From contig JAHBZB010000002.1 in assembly GCA_019635635.1 (NCBI GenBank), positions 1,015,204-1,079,203 on the forward strand: 64,000 nt of DNA. The letters run 5' to 3'. Shown piece after piece: positions 9,401 through 17,402 of this stretch. The notes below the pieces were generated by a model. That model saw only the letters and a list, made by a program, of their open reading frames with translations. It was not told where the DNA came from and ran no database searches. Every line of letters starts with the position of its first letter. Positions within the stretch are counted from its first letter, which is position 1. The stretch comes from Xanthobacteraceae bacterium. GTDB taxonomy: Bacteria; Pseudomonadota; Alphaproteobacteria; Rhizobiales; Xanthobacteraceae. Both the position numbers and the translations under genes were made by a program.

Positions 9401-9693
9401 AGCCCGGCGGACAAGTCATTCTCTCGACCTCGCTTACCGACACGGGCGAAGTGGTGCTGCGCGTGCGCGATACCGGCATCGGCATGAACGAAGAAGAAGT
9501 GGCGGCGGCGCTCGAGCCGTTCCGGCAGCTTGCGACTTCCGGCCGCAACGCGCGCGAAGGCACCGGTCTCGGCCTGCCGCTGACGAAGGCGCTGGTCGAA
9601 GCCAACCGCGCGAGCTTCCACATCAAGAGCGCAGTCGATTCCGGCACGCTGATCGAAGTCTCGTTTCCCTCGACGCGCGTGCTCGCGGGCTAA
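6436..9693 (+). CDS. Multi-PAS sensor histidine kinase of the PdhS/PleC/DivJ type
   Basis: A 1085-residue cytoplasmic kinase without obvious membrane helices. In order: a PAS-like N-terminus (about 10-110), a second PAS-like segment, a long Glu/Pro/Ala-rich linker (about 215-330), another PAS-like segment (about 335-440), a second acidic/Pro linker, two PAS domains (about 595-690 and 715-840), a HisKA helix with KISHEMRTPLN (phospho-His near 863) and a HATPase_c domain ending GTGLGLPLTKALVEAN. The catalytic half closely resembles PdhS, PleC and DivJ kinases, which act on the cell-cycle regulator DivK. ATG 6436 follows ggaaag; a TTG lies 12 nt upstream. No response regulator is adjacent, as is usual for this group. 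The specific name PdhS is not claimed. Confidence 0.85.
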   Translation: MSSFPAFAELLAEPKLAALILDPAPVLVFDPEGRLRFANRAAVSAYGAGSLTELIGKSETLFGEMPDTAREFAETLPLNGPYRREAIALAKNTETFRCERIGLSDGIEAVVFTGLARERSDGNLGKAFLPLIGGESTPFALFDQDGKSLAANPMAAAILGSAETLAGLNAAAAPALSDVNAKGFGEISFGVLKILLRKFDFGSRSLMLASFTQPERTSAPEAEAAPPLVSEEKREEEKAARTPAQFATPTNDNVGWQVPPAKETESAPEPSPASQSAAPEIPAADIDEVTPEEVEEFWAEVEDTKDVPTSRVSLREPPKPAPVPTKRAPSRFVWQLDEDGKFTSVSHDLAEAVGEANAARLGEDWLLLAARTGLANTNSLFLALKRRDTWSGVSVLWPVEGTETARPVDLAALPVFDRERNFLGYRGFGVFREAIPFIAKIKTTTAEETTEETAANDEFPLSHEPVEEAPAPEALVDQMPNAQPENEPPALEVQDRVIRVRPPENENRSTLSPKEQTNFREIGRVLSRETLEKERERASRELGQAMGIRGEQPREDHAPKSHDIPAQDLAEPLVRKPEEPAPLLPAAPDLSGASERALMDRLPLGIAVHRDEKLLYANRALLDWTGAESIEALATNGGLDRIFSGATAPAENTDPTIPRTLAVQGPDREPIPVETRLFSTPWYGQSALVYVLRRANAGFDERRETVERALRSAEAATREQQAILDTATDGVLIIDRDGKIAGMNKSAEALFGFDFAEIQNSSFTMLFAPESHRAAVDYLDKLASNGVASILNDGREVVGRERNGGLIPLFMNLGKVGDNNEKFCAVLRDITQWKRAEEELTGARRQAEQANSHKSDFLAKISHEMRTPLNAIIGFAEVMMEERFGPIGSDRYREYLKDIHQSGGHLISLINDLLDLSKIEAGKLELNFVSVDLNDIAKQCMSTMQPQANRERIIIRSALAEHLPPVVADERSIRQIVLNLLSNSVKFTKPGGQVILSTSLTDTGEVVLRVRDTGIGMNEEEVAAALEPFRQLATSGRNAREGTGLGLPLTKALVEANRASFHIKSAVDSGTLIEVSFPSTRVLAG

Positions 9694-9696
9694 AAC

Positions 9697-11556
9697 TTAC
9701 TCGCAAACCTGGCGGTGCGGCTGCTCGCCCTTGTTGAAGTCGCCCCAGCGGCACTTCAGCGCTTTTCGTTGCGGCGCCTGATTGCGGACGACCGGCTGTT
9801 GCGGCGCCACGGGTCGAACACAGGTGCCGTTCGGCGCAAGCACCGTGCCGGGTGCGCAGATCGCGACGCAGGTTTCGCCCTGCGCGCGCTGACCGGTGGG
9901 GCAGACCAGCGGGCAGACGCGGTCGGTTCTTGCCTTGACCGCATCCAGCGCCGCGTCGGTCGGCATGCTGATGTCGAGTCTGGTCGCGGCGTGCTGATTG
10001 AAGGCGGTGAGCGCCTTCTTCGATTCGTCGCCCCAGATTTCGTTCGACGAAATCACGCCGCAGCCGGCACGGCGTAACTCCGCGTTCAGTTTCACCGTGA
10101 GTTCGCGCGTGCGCACGGCGGTGAGCCGTTGCACCTGCGCACGCGCAAGCTGCGCATAGAAGCCTTCGGGATAGCGCTTCAGAAATTGCTCGTAAGCGTC
10201 GATGCTATCGACTTTCTGTGCGAATTCGAAATCCTTGCGCGCGTCTGCCTGCGGATCCGCCTTGGTTTCCGGCTGCGCGGCGGGCGACGGTGCGGGCGGC
10301 GTTTCCTTGGTGGCAAGCTGCGGCATTTGCGCAGGCGGCGGGGTAAGCGCTTGCGGAGCGGGCGGCGTTTCAGCTTGCGGCTGCCGCGTCAGCACCGGCG
10401 GCGGTTGCTGCACGATCAGCGCGGGACCGCGCGTACCGAACAGATTGAGCCAGCTTCCGCCGATCAGAATGATCGCTCCAGCGAGGGTTGCCGTCACCAC
10501 CACGGGAGCGACCCAGCGCCACGAAGGTTTCTTCGACGCAGCCACTCTCGCAGGAGAAGGCGCAGAGGAAGGAGTCGTCGAGAACTTCGGTTCCGGCTTC
10601 GACGCCGGCGCGGCGGAAACGGCCGCCGTCGCCGCGGTGGCGCGCGCGTCGCCCCAGCCGATCTCTTCGCGTAGCGCATCGATCGACGGCGTGCGGTTGC
10701 GCGCGTTGAAGGCGAGCGCGCGATCGATCGCGGAAGCGAACGACGCCGGTAGGGACGGCGCAAGCGTCGCAAGGGGTTTCAGCGGATCGCCGTTGCCGAA
10801 AGCGATCTGCTGTGTGCGCTCCTCGGCGGAAGCCGGCGGACGCCCGGCAAGCGCGCGGTAGATCGTCGCCGCCATCGCGTAAACGTCCGCTCGCATGTCG
10901 AGTTGGTCCGCACTTTCCTGCACCTGTTCGGGCGGCGAATAGAACTGCTTCGATACCGTGAAGGAGCGGTTGGTCTTGGAGCGCGCCTGGGTCTGCTGTT
11001 CGATCAGCTTGATCGCGCCGAAGTCGATGATGACCGGCGTTCCGTTCGGCCGGACCATGATGTTGTCCGGTGCGATGTCGCGGTGGATCAGTTTCTGCGC
11101 GTGAAGATATTCGAGCGCGCTGAACACGGGATCCAGCAGCGGCCGCAATTCGTCCGGGCGCGGCGGCGTTTCGCGCTGCTTCAGCCAGTCTTCGAGGGTT
11201 TCGCCCTCGACATATTCCATGATCATGTAGCCGGTGTCGTTGTCCTTCACATAATGAATGACATCGACGATGTTGGGATGCCTGAGGCGGCACTGGTCGG
11301 TGGTGGAACTTTCGAAGCGCTTCAGCGCCCAGGCCGCGAGATCGGCGTCGCGCGCGGCGAAGATGATGCGCGTGCTTTCCTCGCGCGAGGCAATCCCGCG
11401 CGGGAAGAATTCCTTGATCGCGACATGCTTGCCGGTAATCGGGCTTGCCGCCTCATAGGTAATCCCGAAGCCGCCGGAGCCGATCACGCGCAAAATCTCG
11501 TAGCCCGCGATTTTCGAGCCGGTCTTCAGCGCATTCGGATCGTTTTGAATCGCCAT
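9697..11556 (-). CDS. Membrane Ser/Thr protein kinase, paralogue 1
   Basis: A 619-residue kinase. The N-terminal catalytic domain (about 15-300) has glycine loop GSGGFG (26-31), Lys48 in VAIKEFF, catalytic loop HRDIAPDN (Asp160) and DFG at 178-180. The usual lysine two residues after the catalytic Asp is alanine. A Pro/Ala linker leads to one transmembrane helix (about 350-372). The outer part holds a Pro/Gln stretch, a helical DFEFAQKVDSIDAYEQFL segment, a peptidoglycan-binding-like segment (AELRRAGCG...WGDESKKAL) and a Cys-rich end with CPLVC and GETCVAIC. Topology suggests an envelope-sensing PknB-like kinase. It converges on the histidine kinase gene with a 3-bp gap. Confidence 0.88.
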   Translation of the reverse strand: MAIQNDPNALKTGSKIAGYEILRVIGSGGFGITYEAASPITGKHVAIKEFFPRGIASREESTRIIFAARDADLAAWALKRFESSTTDQCRLRHPNIVDVIHYVKDNDTGYMIMEYVEGETLEDWLKQRETPPRPDELRPLLDPVFSALEYLHAQKLIHRDIAPDNIMVRPNGTPVIIDFGAIKLIEQQTQARSKTNRSFTVSKQFYSPPEQVQESADQLDMRADVYAMAATIYRALAGRPPASAEERTQQIAFGNGDPLKPLATLAPSLPASFASAIDRALAFNARNRTPSIDALREEIGWGDARATAATAAVSAAPASKPEPKFSTTPSSAPSPARVAASKKPSWRWVAPVVVTATLAGAIILIGGSWLNLFGTRGPALIVQQPPPVLTRQPQAETPPAPQALTPPPAQMPQLATKETPPAPSPAAQPETKADPQADARKDFEFAQKVDSIDAYEQFLKRYPEGFYAQLARAQVQRLTAVRTRELTVKLNAELRRAGCGVISSNEIWGDESKKALTAFNQHAATRLDISMPTDAALDAVKARTDRVCPLVCPTGQRAQGETCVAICAPGTVLAPNGTCVRPVAPQQPVVRNQAPQRKALKCRWGDFNKGEQPHRQVCE

Positions 11557-11673
11557 CGCCGTACCCTTCGCCGCCTAACCCTTGCGGTCCATGAAGATAA
11601 CGCTACTCCCGGCTACCCCGATAGTGTGTGACCGCGGTCACAAAGGCCGTTCACGGACACGCGATGGGAACTC

Positions 11674-13347
11674 TCAGCCCGGCCTTGCCGTCAGCCTGCC
11701 GTAACAGGAGCCAAGGCCGGTGGTCGTGATGAACTCGCCGCTCAATCCTTTGGCGGTAATGGTGCCAGTCACCTTGGTCTTCTGCAGGAGCGAGGTCGCG
11801 TTCCCGGCATTTTCACCCGCCGCGCTTTCGAAATCGAACGCGCCGTTCGGTTTCAAATCCGCGAAAAAGATGTTGCTTCCCAGCGTGACGCGAAGCCGCT
11901 CGCCTTCGACCTCCACCCGTACCGGCAGCCGCCGGCCCGGCACGCAAGCCGTAAGCGGCTGGGCCAGATCGTTCGGTACGGCGCGATAGAGTTGCACTTC
12001 GCCGGTGTACCATTTCGGAAACAACACTTCGGACGCCGGCGCGCATTTGCCTTCGGCTTCGGCCTCTCCCGGCGGACAGACCATGGCCGGGGGGATCAAC
12101 GTCTCCCGGTCGCCGAGCGGCTCGGGCTGATCGACCTTTGGTTCATTTTCCTTCGCCGTTTGCTCCTTCGGCGTTTCCTGCTCGGGCGGCGTATGCACCT
12201 GCATCTGCGGCACGACTTTCATGTCGTCGAGTTTTGGCGCGGGCGGCTGCGTTTCGACGATTTCCTTTTTCGCCGGGAAAGTAATGACTCCACTCAAGGC
12301 CAGTGCAGCAATCAGCACCGCCGCGATGCCCGCGAGCGGCAAAAGCCAGGGCAATTTCGAGCGCTTCGCTTCCCGCCTGTGCGGCGTCGCATCCACTCGC
12401 CTGTCCGCGTCCCGCGGCAACGCAATCGTCGGCGCGAAACCCGGATTTTCGCTCCAGCCCAGCGCCGCGCGTAGTTGACCGATATTCGATTGGCGGTGTT
12501 CCGCGTTGAAGGAAAGCGCGCGGTCGATCGCGGCTGTGATTTCATGCGGCAGTTCCGGCACCAGCGAGGCCAGCGGCCTGATCGGATCGGACTTGCCGAA
12601 GGCAAGCTTCTGCATCCGGTCTTCGGCGGTCGCGGGCGGGCGGCCAGCAAGCGCGCGATAGAGCACCGCACCGGCTGCATAGATATCGGCGCGGCTGTCG
12701 AGTTCGCCCTCGGCGTCGATCTGCTCGGGCGGCGAATAGAACTGCTTCGCCACCAGAAATGACTTTTCCGCATGCGAGCGGATCTGCGTTTCCTGCTCGA
12801 TCAGCTTGATCGCGCCGAAGTCGATGATCATCGGCTGGCCGTCGGCGCGGATCATGATGTTGTCGGGCGCAATGTCGCGGTGGATCATCCTGCGGCCGTG
12901 CAGATATTCGAGCGCGGAAAGCACGGGCTCCATCAGCGGGCGCAGCTCTTCCGGCACGGGCGGCGTTTCGCGGGCGCGGAGCCAATGCTCGAGGGTTTCA
13001 CCCTCGACATACTCCATGATCATGTAGCCGGTGCCGTTGTCCTTCACATAATGAATGACATCGACGATGTTCGGATGTTTGAGCTTGCACTGGTCGAGGG
13101 TCGAGCTCTCGAAGCGCTTCAGCGCCCATTGCACGACCTCTTCGTTCTTCGCAGCATAGATCAGGCGCGTGCCCTCGCCGCGCGAGGCGATCCCGCGCGG
13201 GAAGAATTCCTTGATCGCGACGCGCTTGCCGGTGAAGGGGCTGTCGGCCTCATAAGTAATGCCGAAGCCGCCCGCGCCGAGCACGCGGACGATGTTGTAT
13301 CCCGCGATCGACGCGCCCGGCGGCAGCGCGTGAGGGTCGTGCGACAT
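11674..13347 (-). CDS. Membrane Ser/Thr protein kinase, paralogue 2
   Basis: A 557-residue kinase whose catalytic domain is nearly parallel to its neighbour: GAGGFGITYE, VAIKEFFPRGIAS, HRDIAPDN, DFGAIKLIE and an activation segment ending QFYSPPEQ. One transmembrane helix lies at about 334-357. The outer domain differs from paralogues 1 and 3: after an acidic Pro/Glu linker it has one CPPGEAEAEGKC motif and a predicted beta-rich domain of about 110 residues ending near GLGSCYGRL. ATG 13347 was preferred to the TTG nine bases upstream because aagga is then properly spaced. About 120 bp separate it from paralogue 1 in the same direction. Confidence 0.86.
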   Translation of the reverse strand: MSHDPHALPPGASIAGYNIVRVLGAGGFGITYEADSPFTGKRVAIKEFFPRGIASRGEGTRLIYAAKNEEVVQWALKRFESSTLDQCKLKHPNIVDVIHYVKDNGTGYMIMEYVEGETLEHWLRARETPPVPEELRPLMEPVLSALEYLHGRRMIHRDIAPDNIMIRADGQPMIIDFGAIKLIEQETQIRSHAEKSFLVAKQFYSPPEQIDAEGELDSRADIYAAGAVLYRALAGRPPATAEDRMQKLAFGKSDPIRPLASLVPELPHEITAAIDRALSFNAEHRQSNIGQLRAALGWSENPGFAPTIALPRDADRRVDATPHRREAKRSKLPWLLPLAGIAAVLIAALALSGVITFPAKKEIVETQPPAPKLDDMKVVPQMQVHTPPEQETPKEQTAKENEPKVDQPEPLGDRETLIPPAMVCPPGEAEAEGKCAPASEVLFPKWYTGEVQLYRAVPNDLAQPLTACVPGRRLPVRVEVEGERLRVTLGSNIFFADLKPNGAFDFESAAGENAGNATSLLQKTKVTGTITAKGLSGEFITTTGLGSCYGRLTARPG

Positions 13348-13426
13348 TTGAATCAAGGTCCTTGAAACCGGCGCGGACCTTATGCCCCGGGGCCGTCAGG
13401 GTCGAGTAGCGCTTCCGTGAGCGGCG

Positions 13427-13801
13427 CTATCGCTTCGGCCAAAGGCTTTCGAACTGGTCCGCCACCGGCCGCAAGGGGATTTCCGCGCAGGAGAAGCTGC
13501 GGCGGAACGGCGTGCCGCGCAGCCCGATCTCCATGCGCGAGGCGGCATGATCCCAGACGAAGTCGGTGAAATCCGGCCCGATCATCTGCACGCTGAACAA
13601 AAACGAGCGGCCAAAGGAGCGCAGGATGGTGCCGGGCAGCGGCTGTTCCTGCGCGGGCGATTCGTAGATCGCCTTCTGCGCGTCCGTATCGAAAGTGAAG
13701 ATGAGCGGCTGGTGTGGACCGTCGTCGCAGCGGAGCGAGAATTGCCCGGCGGCAGCGGGATGCACGGCGAGCACAAATGCGGCGGCGAGAACGAACCTCA
13801 T
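13427..13801 (-). CDS. Small secreted protein of unknown function
   Basis: A 124-residue protein with a clear signal peptide (MRFVLAAAFVLAVHPAAAG, cleavage near Ala18). The mature part has two cysteines (SLRCDD and SFSCAE) that could form one disulphide, and looks beta-rich. No family recognised. It lies upstream of paralogue 2 in the same direction with about 80 bp between, so cotranscription is possible. Confidence 0.65.
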   Translation of the reverse strand: MRFVLAAAFVLAVHPAAAGQFSLRCDDGPHQPLIFTFDTDAQKAIYESPAQEQPLPGTILRSFGRSFLFSVQMIGPDFTDFVWDHAASRMEIGLRGTPFRRSFSCAEIPLRPVADQFESLWPKR

Positions 13802-13814
13802 GCCCGGAAACTAG

Positions 13815-13877
13815 CACGCCGCGCGAGTTGCCCCGCGCGGCGTGTCGAAGAAAGGTGAACGCGGCGATAAGCGCCGC
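13815..13877 (-). terminator. Two GC hairpins downstream of gabD
   Basis: Between the secreted-protein gene and gabD are two perfect inverted repeats: CACGCCGCGCG (13815-13825) pairing with CGCGCGGCGTG (13834-13844), and GCGGCG (13861-13866) pairing with CGCCGC (13872-13877). Neither has a T-run, so they may be weak terminators, Rho-linked or RNA-stability elements for the gabD transcript. Confidence 0.5.
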
Positions 13878-13889
13878 GAAGAAAGCCGC

Positions 13890-15323
13890 TTAAAGGCCGA
13901 GTTGCGAAATGAACTTCGTGTTCAAGTAAGACTCAATCGCTTCCGAGCCGCCTTCGGAACCGTAGCCCGAATCCTTCACGCCGCCGAAGGGAACCTCGGG
14001 AAGCGCAAGGCCGTGGTGATTGATCGAGACCATGCCGCTTTCGAACGCTGCGCCGATCGCGGCCGCGGTCTTCGCCGACGAGGTATAAGCGTAAGCAGCC
14101 AGACCATACGGCAGGCGGTTCGCTTCCTCGACCACCTTGTCGAACGAAGTGAACGGCATGATCGGCGACAGGGGCCCGAATGGCTCCTCGTGCATGATCT
14201 TCATGTCATGATTGATGTTGGTGAGCACGGTCGGCTCGAAGAAGCTGCCTTTATTTCCGATGCGCTTGCCGCCGGCTTCGATCTTCGCGCCTTTTTGCAC
14301 CGCGTCGGAGACGATCGCTTCCATCGCATCGACACGGCGCGGGCCGACCAGCGGACCCATGCGCGTGTCCTTGTCGAGGCCGTCGCCAACTTTCAGCTTC
14401 TTCGCGGATTCGGTGTATTTCTGCACGAAGTCGCCATAGACCTTTTCGTGCACCAGGAAGCGGGTCGGCGCGACGCAGACCTGACCAGCATTGCGGTGCT
14501 TGTTCGCGAACAGCACCTTCACCGCCTGATCGACATTCGCATCCTCGAACACGATCGCAGGCGCATGGCCGCCCAACTCCATCGTGATGCGTTTCATGTG
14601 CAGGCCCGCGAGCGACGCAAGCTGCTTGCCGACGGGAGTCGAGCCGGTGAAGGTGATCTTGCGGATCACGGGATGCGGAATGAGATAGGAAGAAATTTCC
14701 GCTGGATTACCATAGACGAGCTGCAACACGCCCTGCGGTACGCCCGCTTCGATGTAACACTTCACGAGTTCGGCACAGGAGGCCGGCGTATCTTCGGGAC
14801 CTTTCAGAATGATCGAGCAGCCGGCGGCGATCGCGGCGGACACCTTGCGCACCGCCTGGTTGATCGGGAAATTCCACGGCGTAAACGCCGCAACCGGACC
14901 GACCGGCTCCTTCACCACGAGCTGATAGATATTCTCGCCGCGAGCGGGAATCACGCGGCCGTAAGTGCGGCGCGCTTCTTCGCCGAACCAGTCCATGATG
15001 TCGCCGGCGAGCAGCGTCTCGCCCTTGGCTTCCATCAAGGGCTTGCCCTGCTCTTGCACCATGATTTTTGCAATGTCGTCGGCGCGCGAGCGGATGATGT
15101 CCGCGGCCTTGCGCAGCGTCTTGTAGCGGGTGTCGGCGGGCGTCTTCTTCCAGACCTTGAAGCCGTCGTCGGCCGCCTGCAACGCCATGTCGAGATCGGG
15201 CTTGGTCGCGCAAGCGAAGCTGCCGATCTTTTCGCCGGTCGCGGGGTTCATGACGGGTTCGGTCTTGCCCTCCGCGCCCTTGGTCCACTGGCCGTTGATA
15301 TGCAGGGAAACGTCCGGATACAT
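13890..15323 (-). CDS. gabD: NAD(P)-dependent succinate-semialdehyde dehydrogenase
   Basis: A 477-residue aldehyde dehydrogenase of the GabD subfamily, oxidising succinate semialdehyde to succinate in GABA and related catabolism. Visible motifs: PWNFPINQ, FTGSTPVGKQL, the catalytic glutamate in TMELGGHAP, the catalytic cysteine in NAGQVCVAPTRF and EEPFGPLSP. The frame is open far upstream, but the family N-terminus (MYPDVSLHINGQW) begins at 15323. No GABA transaminase is nearby. A hydratase gene diverges 99 bp upstream. Confidence 0.9.
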   Translation of the reverse strand: MYPDVSLHINGQWTKGAEGKTEPVMNPATGEKIGSFACATKPDLDMALQAADDGFKVWKKTPADTRYKTLRKAADIIRSRADDIAKIMVQEQGKPLMEAKGETLLAGDIMDWFGEEARRTYGRVIPARGENIYQLVVKEPVGPVAAFTPWNFPINQAVRKVSAAIAAGCSIILKGPEDTPASCAELVKCYIEAGVPQGVLQLVYGNPAEISSYLIPHPVIRKITFTGSTPVGKQLASLAGLHMKRITMELGGHAPAIVFEDANVDQAVKVLFANKHRNAGQVCVAPTRFLVHEKVYGDFVQKYTESAKKLKVGDGLDKDTRMGPLVGPRRVDAMEAIVSDAVQKGAKIEAGGKRIGNKGSFFEPTVLTNINHDMKIMHEEPFGPLSPIMPFTSFDKVVEEANRLPYGLAAYAYTSSAKTAAAIGAAFESGMVSINHHGLALPEVPFGGVKDSGYGSEGGSEAIESYLNTKFISQLGL

Positions 15324-15422
15324 TGTGCTTTCTCTCGCTAGACTGTTTTTGGATTTGGCCGGGATGGGGCTACGAAAGCGCGGCTCTGTCAACACCGGCA
15401 ACGCAAGGCTGACCTTACCGCA

Positions 15423-16223
15423 ATGAGCACGATCGACACACCCTTGAAGGCCCGGGAAATCCTCGACGCACTCGACCATCAAAAGCGGCTTTCCGCCTTC
15501 GGCGGGATCGAGTTGCCGCAGGCTTATGCCGTGATCGCCGAGATGAAACGGCTGCGCACGGCGCGCGGCGAGAAGGTGCTGGGGCGCAAGATCGGCTTCA
15601 CCAACCGCACGATCTGGGACGAATACAAGGTGTTCGCGCCGATCTGGGGCTACATGTACGACACGACGCTGTTCGATGCTTCCGCTGCGCGGAATGTGAA
15701 CCTGTCGAAATTCGCCGAGCCACGGCTGGAACCGGAGATTGCATTCGGTTTCGCGCGCGCGCCGGAAGCCGGCATGAGCCCTGCGCAGATTTTCGACTGC
15801 GTGGACTGGGTCTCGCATGGCTTCGAGATCGTGCAGTCGCACTACCCGGACTGGAAATTCACGGCACCCGATACGGTCGCAAACAACGCGCTGCACGGCG
15901 CGTTTTTTCTCGGCAAGAAGGTCTCCGCCGTGAAGAACCGCGCGGCATGGGTCGAGGCGCTCGCTAGGTTCGACATTTTTCTCTTTCGCAACGACGTGCT
16001 CATCGACCGTGGAGATGCAAGCAACGTGCTCGACGGACCGCTGTTCGCGATCAAGCATCTGCTCGAGCTTCTGAAAGATGACCCGCATAATCCGCCGGTC
16101 GCGGCCGGTGAAGTCATCACCACCGGCACGGTGACGAGGGCCTGGCCCGTTGCACCGGGAGAAATCTGGCGCACGGAAGTCAGCGGACTGACGCTGCCCG
16201 GAATCGAGCTTAGCTTTTCCTGA
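15423..16223 (+). CDS. 2-keto-4-pentenoate hydratase family protein (MhpD-like)
   Basis: A 266-residue member of the fumarylacetoacetate hydrolase/2-oxopent-4-enoate hydratase superfamily. LGRKIGFTNR and the metal-ligand motif EPRLEPEIAFGF are typical. These enzymes hydrate 2-hydroxydienoates in meta-cleavage of aromatics, or act on related 2-keto acids. No ring-cleavage dioxygenase or aldolase is adjacent, so the substrate cannot be inferred; divergent gabD is a possible but unproven pathway partner. The 3' end overlaps the convergent aquaporin gene by 14 bp. Confidence 0.8.
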   Translation: MSTIDTPLKAREILDALDHQKRLSAFGGIELPQAYAVIAEMKRLRTARGEKVLGRKIGFTNRTIWDEYKVFAPIWGYMYDTTLFDASAARNVNLSKFAEPRLEPEIAFGFARAPEAGMSPAQIFDCVDWVSHGFEIVQSHYPDWKFTAPDTVANNALHGAFFLGKKVSAVKNRAAWVEALARFDIFLFRNDVLIDRGDASNVLDGPLFAIKHLLELLKDDPHNPPVAAGEVITTGTVTRAWPVAPGEIWRTEVSGLTLPGIELSFS

Positions 16224-16881
16224 CAGCCTCGCCGCCGCGCCATAGCCAGCCACAGAAAAGAACGGCGATCCCCATTCCCGCCAGTTGGCAGAGAATGAAC
16301 AAGGGCAGGCTCGACGGCGCGATCCCGGCGAAGGTATCGGAGAGCGAACGCGCAATCGTGATCGCCGGATTGGCGAAAGACGTCGAGGACGTGAACCAGT
16401 AAGCGGACGTTATATAAAGACCGACTGCGAGCGGCAGCTTCGCCGCGTCTTTGTCTTTCAATCCCAGAATCGTCGTGACCAGCCCGAACGTCGCAACGGC
16501 CTCGCCGATCGCGGTTCCCGTTGTGGCACGAAGCGTTCCCGAAATCTGAAACACGGGCAGCCCGAACATGAGATGCGCGAGCCACGCGCCCACGATCATG
16601 CCGCATACCTGCGCCGCGATATAAAGCGCGCACTGTTGCCACGGCAGCTCGCCGCGGGAAGCGAGTGCAAGGCTTACCGCCGGATTGAAATGCGCACCGG
16701 AAACCGGCGCGAAGACCGAGATGATCACAAAGAGGATGCAGCCGGTTGCAATCGCATTTGCGAGCAGCGCCAGCGCGACATTGCCTCCGGCAAGATTTTG
16801 CGCGGCGATGCCCGAACCGATCACGGTCGCCGCAAGAAAGGCGCTGCCGAGAAACTCGGCTGAGAGCTGACGCACGTTCAT
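16210..16881 (-). CDS. aqpS: MIP-family channel of the ars operon (AqpS-like aquaglyceroporin)
   Basis: A 223-residue six-helix channel protein with both half-helix NPA motifs (HFNPAVS and SFANPAIT). It is translationally coupled to arsC (ATG overlaps the arsC stop by 4 bp). In Sinorhizobium meliloti the ars operon carries aqpS in place of the arsB pump, and arsenite made by ArsC leaves down its gradient through the channel. The same gene order here supports that role. The frame extends upstream through arsC but the family N-terminus begins at 16881. Confidence 0.85.
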   Translation of the reverse strand: MNVRQLSAEFLGSAFLAATVIGSGIAAQNLAGGNVALALLANAIATGCILFVIISVFAPVSGAHFNPAVSLALASRGELPWQQCALYIAAQVCGMIVGAWLAHLMFGLPVFQISGTLRATTGTAIGEAVATFGLVTTILGLKDKDAAKLPLAVGLYITSAYWFTSSTSFANPAITIARSLSDTFAGIAPSSLPLFILCQLAGMGIAVLFCGWLWRGGEAVRKS

Positions 16882-17402
16882 GTCGCCTTCATCGCTTTCT
16901 CGGTTGCGCCCTCTTCGCGGCCGATTTCGCGCAGCCGCGCCTTCAGCGTGATCGTGTCGAGGCCGCTGATCGGCAAAGCCGCGAACAACTCCACGCGGCG
17001 GTAGAGCAGCCGGTAGGCTTCCTGAAACGCGCGGGCGATATCCAGTTCGCTTCCCGTTACGGCGGAAGGATCGGCGACTCCCCAATGCGCGGTCATGGGC
17101 TTGCCGGGCCACACCGGACAGACTTCGCCGGCGGCGTCGTCGCAAACCGTGAATATGAAATCGATCTCCGGCGCGCCGGGCTTTGCGAACTCGTCCCACG
17201 ATTTCGAGCGGAAGTTCGCGGTGTCGTAGCGGAGACCCGCGAGAAGTTTCAGCGTATTCGGATTGATCGTTCCGCGCGGCTGGCTGCCCGCGCTGTAGGC
17301 GGCGAATTTTCCGGCGCCGATGCGGTTCATGATCGCTTCGGCCATCACCGAACGCGCGGAATTATGCGTACAAAGAAACAATACGTTGTATGGCTTATGC
17401 AC
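16878..17402 (-). CDS. arsC: Arsenate reductase, low-molecular-weight phosphatase type
   Basis: A 174-residue LMW-PTP-fold arsenate reductase. The phosphate-binding loop CTHNSAR (Cys11 to Arg17) is at the N-terminus, and two further cysteines in VCDDAAGEVCPVWPG match the redox pair used in the thioredoxin-coupled cascade. It reduces arsenate to arsenite in the cytoplasm. It overlaps arsR by 8 bp and aqpS by 4 bp, so the three genes form one minus-strand operon. Confidence 0.92.
   Translation of the reverse strand: MHKPYNVLFLCTHNSARSVMAEAIMNRIGAGKFAAYSAGSQPRGTINPNTLKLLAGLRYDTANFRSKSWDEFAKPGAPEIDFIFTVCDDAAGEVCPVWPGKPMTAHWGVADPSAVTGSELDIARAFQEAYRLLYRRVELFAALPISGLDTITLKARLREIGREEGATEKAMKAT

Noticed and set aside
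15324-16355. N-terminal extension of the gabD frame to about 820 residues, which could suggest a fusion protein
   Set aside because: The extension is antisense to the hydratase gene, has Arg/Ser-rich composition typical of shadow frames in GC-rich DNA, and the family N-terminus begins at 15323.
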